Positions 56,352 through 64,000 of a DNA stretch of 64,000 nt are shown here, in pieces. Within the stretch, counting starts at the first letter, position 1; every line of letters starts with the position of its first letter. The DNA comes from Lomentospora prolificans (Eukaryota > Ascomycota > Sordariomycetes > Microascales > Microascaceae): positions 2,232,001 to 2,296,000 of the forward strand of contig JARFXM010000010.1 of the NCBI GenBank assembly GCA_029532625.1, in the 5' to 3' direction. The notes beneath the pieces were generated by a model. That model saw only the letters and a program-made list of their open reading frames with translations. It was not told the origin of the DNA and made no database searches. The position numbers were made by a program, and so were the translations under genes.

Positions 56352-57449
56352 GATGGCTCGTTGTGGTGGGATATGCCTTGAAAGACGGCGTAGCAGACCC
56401 AGATGGCCGGAATGCTGGCTAAATCCACGTAGAGAGTAAAAAGAATATGGGAAGGAGAGACATTTCCGGGTCAGCAGCAAGCAGCCGAGCCCACCGATAT
56501 TAGTATTAACACTCGCAGCACACCCGTCGAATTGGCCAAGAGCCTTGGTCCTGTGCTGGAGGCTGGTGGTGGCGCATAGTATTGGTGAGGCCCAAAATCC
56601 TAAACTCAGCGGAAATCCCCCAATCCCTGTTCGGGTCCGAGCGTACCTTAAGACGATGAGAGACTGACGAGCCATCCGCGAGCAGCTTGTAACTTTAAAC
56701 CTTAAAAAGGCTGTTCAATGACAGGGGCACACGGACAAAGAGGGGTCTGAGCAACCCACCTTTCGTTCCGCCTCTCCGCAATCATGAGGAGTGGCTTATG
56801 CAAATGACACCAACTGGGAAGCAATAGCGAATGTGCTCTCTGGTTCGATCATGCATTGCTGTTCACCTGCGGCAGGAAAGGTGATCCGGCCCATGGCCGA
56901 CAAGTCGAACCGAGCCGCCCCCTGTCACCCCCTCGTCTGTCCCTAGTTGTTTTTGGTCAGTTCCCGCCCGGTCGGGCGTTCGCTTCGAGCGAAATGCGGG
57001 CACCGCTGCTCCCGGTCCCCCCGTGTCGCCAACCCTGAAGTTTTTTTATAATATTTAGAGCTGAACCAGGATTCTCTTGACACTTATTGAAGGTTCTAGC
57101 AGGGTACTGATGCATGTCAGCAGCAAGATACAGGCATCATGGAAGCCTGAGTGGAAATGAACGTCTTCATGATTCCGCTGCAACAGTCCCAGCACGGCTT
57201 GGCGAGGTTATTTCCCAGGTGCGCCACATTTCATCGAAACCCCTGCGTTGGCGAGATCCAACCTGCTCACAGGGGTTGGTTCGCCTACAGGAACCCGACC
57301 CTGAATAAGGGATGATAGCATCACGTCCGGCTGAGTGTCGCATGCAATTTGTGCGCTGGATGAGAGATGGATATCAAAACAAAATCCACAACGCTGACGA
57401 TCATCCAAACCCCGCAAAACGCTTCCATGGAGCGCAGTGGCTCCTCATA
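56352..57449. other. Intergenic region
   Basis: About 1.1 kb between the cell-surface protein gene and the transporter relic. No gene is seen. The open frame above 56351 is presumed 5' leader. Confidence 0.35.
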
Positions 57450-58790
57450 CTGAGTCCTACTGAGTCCCCTCCAACCGTTTCAGCTGCTCGCCTCGATCAT
57501 CAAGAATTTGCCGAATTCTCTCTGCAGCGCAGGGCTCTTTGCCGAGCCGCTTCCCCGGGCACGATGTAAGATTGTTGGGGTAGATTGCGGAGGCTGCAGC
57601 CAGCGACGCCAACTGTACTTCCCACCCCGCGATTGAGGTCTGCAGAAATTGGCAGTGTATTAGAATAACCAAGGAGAGTCCTGAGTTTGGCATGCGTACA
57701 AATAGTAGACAGACCCTGTGACCGCTTGCTGTAAGTGGTCCATCGTAGCCAGCTGGCAGTGCAGGCGAGGAGCGATATACTTGACATGCTCCACACGCCG
57801 ATCCCCACGAGCATAAAAGTTCAGGTGGACACTTCGGAAGAGCCGCCTTGGTTCTCAGGCTCGAGGCCAGCGCTAATGTATAGAAGCGACTGACTGACGA
57901 TTCCTGCTTGCATTCCCCCGTCCTCTACATTATGTTGCAAGTTCCAAGAGACCCCAGCGTCATTCCAAGAAGTGAAAGGAGGAGCTGAACCCCAGCATCG
58001 GTCGCAGAGCTCCCTCGTACTTGCAGAAACAAGGTAACAGAGAAGGCGCCTGCCATAAAGGGCATAGTTACAGGGAGATTTGTGGCGCACGCTGCCAAGG
58101 CTGTCCGGTCTGAGAGAAGCCTTGCAGGGATGACTGTTAGAGTATTAGTCGACTCCTACCAGGCAAAAGGTGGCAAGGACAATTATCGAAAGCGGAATGG
58201 TCGGAAGCGGCACAGGGTGAGTCAAAGCAATCGAGTTTACCCGCCGCGTTCAGCCCTAGTAGGAGAAGCACGAAAAAGGAGCTGACAAGCAAGGCACCAG
58301 TAAAGTCAATGCGTCTGAGGGAAGGGTTGAAGGAGGGCTTTTGGTGACACTTTTACGAGGAAATAAACAGCACCCGGGCAGAGCGAGAGCGAGGGGATGA
58401 AAGAACGCCATCCTCCAGCCGACTTGTACGTGGTTGGTCGCTGAACGCGCCACCGCAATGAGCCCAGCATGGCGCCAGAGGCAGAGCGCAGCGATCTATT
58501 GCCCTGAGCCACCCCTTGCTGTCGAAGGGGGACGAGGTCAGAGCCCAAGAACAGTCGAGATGCTCAAAAGACCACCGCCACCGGCGCCAGCAATAACCTG
58601 ACCCAAAGTCATGATTTCGAGACTTCTGAGAGCATGCCAAAAACGAGACGACCCCCGAGATTGGCTGCACAGCCAGGCTGCGCTGGCGATAAAGTAGACA
58701 GTGAAAAGCCTTGAGCTAAGGTTAAGAAACTTGAGTTGGCTCGTGATGGGGCTGAAGAGCATTCCTAATCGTGTCCACAGCGTCAATCGA
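57450..58790 (-). pseudogene. Decayed MFS drug/H+ antiporter-like transporter
   Basis: Fragments of a major facilitator superfamily exporter follow each other on the minus strand in different frames. Near 58570-58620 is MTLGQVIAGAGGGGLLSISTVLG (the loop/TM4 GRVLAGIGGGG motif), then after a frame shift GSDLVPLRQQGVAQG, then a poorly preserved AGGWRSF. Near 58000 comes LCYLVSASTRE, and at 57460-57600 a C-terminal RIRQILDDRGEQLKRLEG-like stretch of 14-TM transporters. Each frame soon hits a stop and no long ORF exists. This was probably an exporter of the DHA/azole-resistance type. It should now be non-functional. Confidence 0.7.
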
Positions 58791-61231
58791 ACATCCGAAC
58801 GAGTGAGCGCCAGCTATGACTGCTAATTCCTTCGAAATGAAATTTTTTCTTTTCAATTTTTTTTTCTTTCTTTCTTTCTTTTTTTCTCTTAAACCGACAT
58901 CTCATCTTGCAGTGAAATCTCTCCGTGGTCACTGTCCTCCCACAACCGCTTCTCTCGATGCGCGTAAACTAGTACCATGTTCGCCGAGGTCGCTGCATTT
59001 CTCCTAGACACCGTATCGATGGGAGTAAATGCACTAGGGATATTGGAAGAGTGTTAATCTTTTCATTACAGATCTTGTGTGCCAGGGAATAAAATTAATT
59101 GGTAGTATTCACCCTGGAAACTCCAAGGTTGCCACGGCCAGGTCTTCGAGAGTTCGCGCGATGCCCATAGCGCATACACTTTCGGGGGCTGTCCTGCATC
59201 CAGAACCCGGTCCACTTCTTACCATTCAGCTCCTTCATTTAGAAAGCTCTGAAGTGCTTTAGAATCACTGGACCTAGATGCATATCCTTGGTTGGGGGGC
59301 GATACCAAGATTAATGATACCAATATTCGGGATGCCTAGGATTGGAATAGTACGGACAGAAAGCCTAGTATCCCTGCGCTCTGATTTGAGGGCAAGGGAC
59401 TTCTTTCTTTCTCATTTAACTCTAATCTCAATCAGCCTGAGTCAATCAACCCTGAGCCGCTCGGCTATGAGAGCGGATCCGACCATTCGAGGGCAATACT
59501 AAAGCATATTATACTGCACATGAATAGTAGGACGACCGTCTGCAATAGCCAGCTGACTGACCGATTAGTAAACAGCCCACATTTGAGATGAGAGCTATTA
59601 TGTCTTCGCTACCCTTCGTCCACATCTGTATTACGACAGATGGTGGCATTGTGCAATGGGACCTATGAACACCATTCTCCGTCCTTGACGTGAAGTAAGG
59701 CCGAGCCTTGCTTGCTAATTCTAAAGCAACACTAACCACTTTTAATCCGGAAGGCGGGCGACGGTGACTTCCTCATCCACGTCATGTTCAAATTCAAATG
59801 GCGAGCTGAGCCTACAATATCTCCGTGGTAGCATTTATCATCCCCAGGGCGCATTCAAGGAAAAAGAGAGGTCGCCTTGTATGTGCGAAGGTTCATTTAC
59901 TGTTTCTTTAAGCCAGAAAGCTTATACCCCTCCCCCCCAAGGGCCCCCAGCTGGCAGTCCGGATCACGGTAGTGTACCTGTCGCCTCATTCAAATTTGGG
60001 GATGCTCCCGCCGAGTTGCTCCAGCCGAGTTGCTCCAAGTCCTAGGTTCTTTGGTTGTGGTGGAGGATTGCCGGCCCAAAGTTATCTCAGTTAGTGAAGC
60101 AGCGTTACCAGGCTGCTCAATTTGGCAATACCTCACAGGCCCAACGTGGCTCAACTGTAGCAAAATTGGAGTTATAAGGCCAGCTTAACCAGCTTGGAGG
60201 GCGGAGATACAGTATCGTAGGAGTCTGCACCCTCCTCCTTCATCATTGATGACGCGCTGTAGCAGTTTCCATCTCGGTTCGCCGAGAGGTCGAGGTTCTT
60301 GGCTTCCAAGTCTCTTGTTGGCAACAGTGAGATACTTTTGGGCACAGCTTTAGCATATGTGGATTTGCAACCTTAGTCGCAGCCCCGGATGCTGTTCTAC
60401 CTTCCTTTAGTAGGGTTGCGTTGGAAGATATGATATGATTTCCGTATAAACTACTGCAGTTACGCCTTGTATGGAACCTTTTACCTGAGACGTCAAGTGG
60501 TTGATGCTGTTTCAATGGGTTGTCACGGAACAAGGAAAGAGATCCAGGGAGGATGGTAGCTCAGAATAGAACGAGGCCGTAACAGCCAATGAATTGACTG
60601 CTACATCTGGCGTCATCCAACTGGGAATACCCTTAGATGGCCTGTTTTTAGCGTTTCCCCCACTCTAGGCCTGAATTGGATATCGTCTCAGCACGTTTTG
60701 TCTATGTCTGCAAGTTATCTCCAACCAGTGGGTACTAGCTGATGACTAATTGTAAATAGTGACACCGGTTGCAAGCAGACTGTGTTGATACCATGCCTGC
60801 GGTTCGCGGATCTGAGTGACAACGATGTGCTGATGCAAACTACCCTGCAGATTGCGAATCCGGTCTGCTACGATAACGATGGCGGGGAGTCCACGCCTCG
60901 CAACCCAGCATTTTGAGCTAAACTTCACGAATCTATCCAATGTGCACCAGACTTCAATCCCTCGTCTCTTGCCGTTCCGAAACTGCACCGCTTACAGAAC
61001 ATTCTTTCTTAGACCAAAGAAATATTGGGCGCACGCCATTGGAGACCCAAAAGGATGGATCGCGTAATTGAGGGGAGAGTAGGCGATTACATTAAAAGAT
61101 TGATAAAATGACTCAAGAGGAAACTCCAAGAAGGAACAGATGTCTATTTAAACCCAAGCGGTCTCCCTGTTAAACACGTTCTTTGCTGGTGGCGAAGCGG
61201 AGGATTGCCTGCTCATCCCTGTTACTAGACC
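58791..61231. other. Gene-poor stretch, 2.4 kb
   Basis: It contains a T-rich block at 58840-58890 and no recognisable gene. Short ORFs of fewer than 100 codons occur on both strands. The right end should hold the promoter of the dioxygenase gene. Confidence 0.4.
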
Positions 61232-62492
61232 ATGGCGCACCTAGAATCTCGAAAGCATATCTCGCCGGACTCAGGGTTTCCGATAACTCTTCATCCGCAT
61301 TTTAATCCGAAGATTAGGGACCATGTGCCCCCAGAACCTGTCCGGGAGCCCATCACGCCCGACACAGATAGGGCGGCGTTCGCGGACCCAGAAAAGAAGG
61401 CTCTCCTCTCCGTAGCTAAGAGGGTAGACTTGACGGAATCCATCGGCACGGTTCTCGAGAGTGTGCAACTTTCTCAGCTCACTCCGCAACAGCTAGATGA
61501 ACTTGCTCTCCTCGTCACGGAGCGCGGGGTAGTTTTTTTCCGGGACCAGGACCTCACAACCGAGGGCCAAGTCCAACTATTCCAACACTACGGCATTCTG
61601 GACCGTCACCCTGCGCAGAAAGACGTTAAGCATGTCATTATCCGTGGGAGTCGGGAGGACCACCGCGAGATTGCAAAATATACTCCGTGGCCGTCCGGTG
61701 ACTTCCACGCCGACACTTCTTTTGAGATTAACCCTCCTTCCTACTCTTTGCTCCGTATGGAAGAGCATCCCCCAGTCGGAGGAGATACGGCGTGGGTGTC
61801 TCAGTACGGCCTCTACGATGCCTTGAGTGATGCGATGAAGAAGTTTGTCGATGAACTTCATGCCGTTCACACATCTCGCCTACAGTACGACACCATTCTT
61901 GATTTATGGGGTGTCGGTCCCAATCGTCCACCAATTGACACGCATCACCCGGCTGTTCGGACCCATCCCGTGACGGGCCTCAAGGCGTTGAACGTAAATC
62001 CCGGCTTCGTAACCGGATTCGCGGAATTGAAGAAGTACGAGTCCGACAAATTGCTCGACTTTTTCTCGTACCACATTCACTCAGCTGATGACCACTATGT
62101 CCGGTGGAAATGGGCTGTTGGGAGTGTGGCCATGTGGGACAATAGGTGAGTTTGAGAGAAGCAGTTCTCCTCTGGTCCAATTTGCTGACTTGATCGTAGG
62201 TGCACATTGCACCGCGTGATTCCTGGAACATACGAAGGCCCGCGAAGGGGAATCCGCACCACTGTATTTGGAGAAAAGCGTAAGTTGAACTACCATATGC
62301 GCCTGCCATTACTTCTTGGTAACCTTGAAGATAGCATACTTTGATCCCTCGAGCGAGAGCCGGAACGAGAGAGCGACGCGACTCAAGGCGGCGAAGGCAA
62401 TTGGAAATGGGAATGTCGAAACCAACGGCACAACTGAGTCAATTGCGCCATTGACTTCGAATGGAAGGGCGGCACCAGCGACCATCTCGTAG
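61232..62492 (+). CDS. TauD/TfdA-family alpha-ketoglutarate-dependent dioxygenase
   Basis: Three exons, 61232-62145, 62200-62279 and 62335-62492 (introns 54 and 55 bp), give 383 residues. The Fe(II) facial triad is visible as HADTSF (His and Asp) and the distal His of CTLHRVIPG, exposed only once intron 1 is removed. The 2-oxoglutarate Arg should lie in GPRRGIRTTVFGEKP. RGVVFFRDQDLT and LNVNPGFVTGF are typical TauD-family stretches. Fungal relatives include sulfonate dioxygenases (Jlp1-like) and other alpha-ketoglutarate enzymes; the substrate is not decided by the sequence. The last 40 residues are low-complexity (NGNVETNGTTES). Confidence 0.9.
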
Positions 62493-63722
62493 GCAGTAAC
62501 TAGCACCAGCAGAGATTGAACAATTTTCCTTGATATCAAACATTTGCACTTTACCGAGACTCTTAGGTAATAACTGAACTCTAGCTGCGGCTTGACGGGT
62601 CAACCTTCGATCCCAAGCTAATACCCATGGTGATCTCTCTCGTATCGATAGAATTCAACAATGACTCTGCCAACTCACAAAAGATGGAAATAAAGGAGCC
62701 TACATCAAGGATGCACACCGCACAACATGATTTTATGACGACTTGCGAGCACTCAAGTTCTGATGGGAAGAGAGATCCTCCCTCGGTACCGGCCCCCCGC
62801 AACGTAGCTGGCAATCGATGCTGTTTGTGACCTATTACCAGCTGGATGGCCGCTGAAACCACCAGAGGCAAATTCTACGTTGGAGCTGATATAACGAGAA
62901 CCTTGGAACGCGATGCTTGGCGGCTTGGGCTCGCGAGGAGAATTGCTGACCGGTTCTCAGTCATCGAAAGACTAGTAGAGATTCAAGATGAGACGGGTCT
63001 TTGTGAGCCGGGACTTTGAAAAGCTCAAAGTTGCATATTATTCGAGCCGACGCTGGGCGGTTTTGTAGGGCGGGAATGAGACTATCCAATGTAACAAAGC
63101 AGTTGATCCATTCTTCATTACAAAGATTCGGGTAATTTTTCAGGTTGATACTTTAGGATGCCGCTATTTGAGCCCCGCGCTTCTATCTATCTTGGCGCGA
63201 ACGTTTCGTTGCTGACTCGAACTCCTGTCAGAATTAGTCAAACAGTCTAGCACAACGCCAGCCGCCAACTGCACGTCACATTGCCTGGCAATTGATCAAT
63301 CAATGTTGACAGCACAAATCTAAATCTGTCTCTACTTACATGACCCGCAGCAAGCCACAGCCAAAACCACCCGAATACGGACTAACGGGGAGCAAAATTC
63401 GGATTTCTCCGAATTACCACGAGTCTTACAGGAGCTTATTCACAGCTCTCTCTCACGTTTGTAATCCGAGTCATTGATTAGCGGTGTGGGTAGTGTGAAT
63501 CTTGGAAGGCAGCATGCTGTGGTCGATTTGATTTTCGGAGCTCCGGTTCATCAGAGTCAACGGGAGCTTGGAAAGAGTATATAACTACTCTGAATGTATC
63601 CAAGTTGGATGCTCTTTCCCAGATAAAAAGTCATAGTCACTCTTTCATCACGCACCTTTCCCCATTGACCTCTCACTGGACCCTGTTTCCTCCGGAATAA
63701 TACATACAACTTCGAACCAAAG
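62493..63722. other. Intergenic region
   Basis: About 1.2 kb with no convincing ORF. It should contain the promoter of the secreted hydrolase at the right edge. No repeats or tRNA are seen. Confidence 0.4.
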
Positions 63723-64000
63723 ATGAAGTTCTGGCAGACACTCGCGGCCGCGGCCCTTTCCGCCGCCCATCTTGTTTCGGCAGCCGCTGGACCTAACGAG
63801 CGTATGGTTTTTAAAACCGATTTCTCAAAGAAGGGAAGCAACTGACATTGAACTAGCATTCCATTGGGAGAGGCTTGATAAGAATAACTCGGTAGGAAAT
63901 GCCCGTTCTTCTTCCAGGCATAACAAAGGCCACGGCCGGATTCCGTGCTAACTTGTCGTCGCAGATTCTCCTCATTGTAGACTTGCAAGTTGGCCTCTAC
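63723..64000 (+). CDS. Secreted isochorismatase-like (cysteine hydrolase) protein, 5' part
   Basis: The first three exons, 63723-63801, 63857-63891 and 63965 to the window edge, can be read. They give a signal peptide (MKFWQTLAAAALSAAHLVSAAAG), then PNEPFHWERLDKNNS and ILLIVDLQVGLY. The last stretch carries the VDxQ motif (Asp of the catalytic triad) of isochorismatase/cysteine hydrolases. Secreted members occur in fungi, but their substrates are largely unknown. The rest of the gene lies to the right of the window, so the catalytic Lys and Cys cannot be checked. Both introns have plain GT-AG borders. Confidence 0.75.

Noticed and set aside
56352..56675. Upstream in-frame extension of the cell-surface protein to 316 residues.
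   Set aside because: The extension would put the clear signal peptide in the middle of the protein; the internal ATG at 56351 fits better.

Overview
The window looks like nuclear DNA of a filamentous ascomycete (Pezizomycotina, most likely a Sordariomycete). Genes are interrupted by short GT-AG introns of about 50-110 bp. A HET-domain/ankyrin gene, Zn2Cys6 activator, LaeA-like methyltransferases, a UstYa-like protein and a complete quinic-acid (qa) gene cluster are all typical of this group. No rRNA, CRISPR array or intact transposon was seen. All exon maps were made by eye from splice consensus, reading frame and family knowledge.

Region 1 (1-16.1 kb) is the quinate/shikimate catabolic cluster. 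In order: qa-1S repressor (-, runs off the left edge), qa-1F activator (+), qa-y permease (+), qa-3 quinate/shikimate dehydrogenase (-), qa-4 dehydroshikimate dehydratase (+), qa-2 type II dehydroquinase (-) and qa-x (+). The permease imports quinate. QA-3, QA-2 and QA-4 convert it through dehydroquinate and dehydroshikimate to protocatechuate. QA-1F and QA-1S control expression. A 15/16 match to the QA-1F operator lies between qa-3 and qa-4. Compared with Neurospora as I remember it, the two regulator genes are swapped in order.

Region 2 (16.1-25.6 kb) holds a tandem 74-bp duplication, a HET/ankyrin protein, a DUF423 membrane protein, a UstYa-like (DUF3328) protein, and a striking secreted precursor made of eleven His/Asn-rich repeats separated by dibasic, Kex2-type sites. 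A Kex2-processed repeat precursor about 2.2 kb from a UstYa homologue is the arrangement of fungal dikaritin RiPP clusters. The repeat has no aromatic residue, so if it is a RiPP it would be an unusual one. This is the best candidate for an undescribed system here.

Region 3 (25.6-41.1 kb) is gene-sparse. It has two intron-rich LaeA-like methyltransferases with very small exons, a D123/Cdc123-like protein, a PAT-like acetyltransferase, an intron-containing tRNA-Leu(AAG) and a xi-class glutathione transferase.

Region 4 (41.1-64 kb) has a large fungal-specific ORF broken by two in-frame TAG codons, a membrane-anchored hypothetical protein, a cytochrome-b5 fusion sphingolipid desaturase, a MARVEL-like protein, a Gfo/Idh/MocA oxidoreductase, a decayed NmrA-like gene, a putative GPI-anchored protein, a decayed MFS transporter, a TauD-like dioxygenase and the start of a secreted isochorismatase-like hydrolase. 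The relics between 42 and 59 kb suggest a decaying accessory region.
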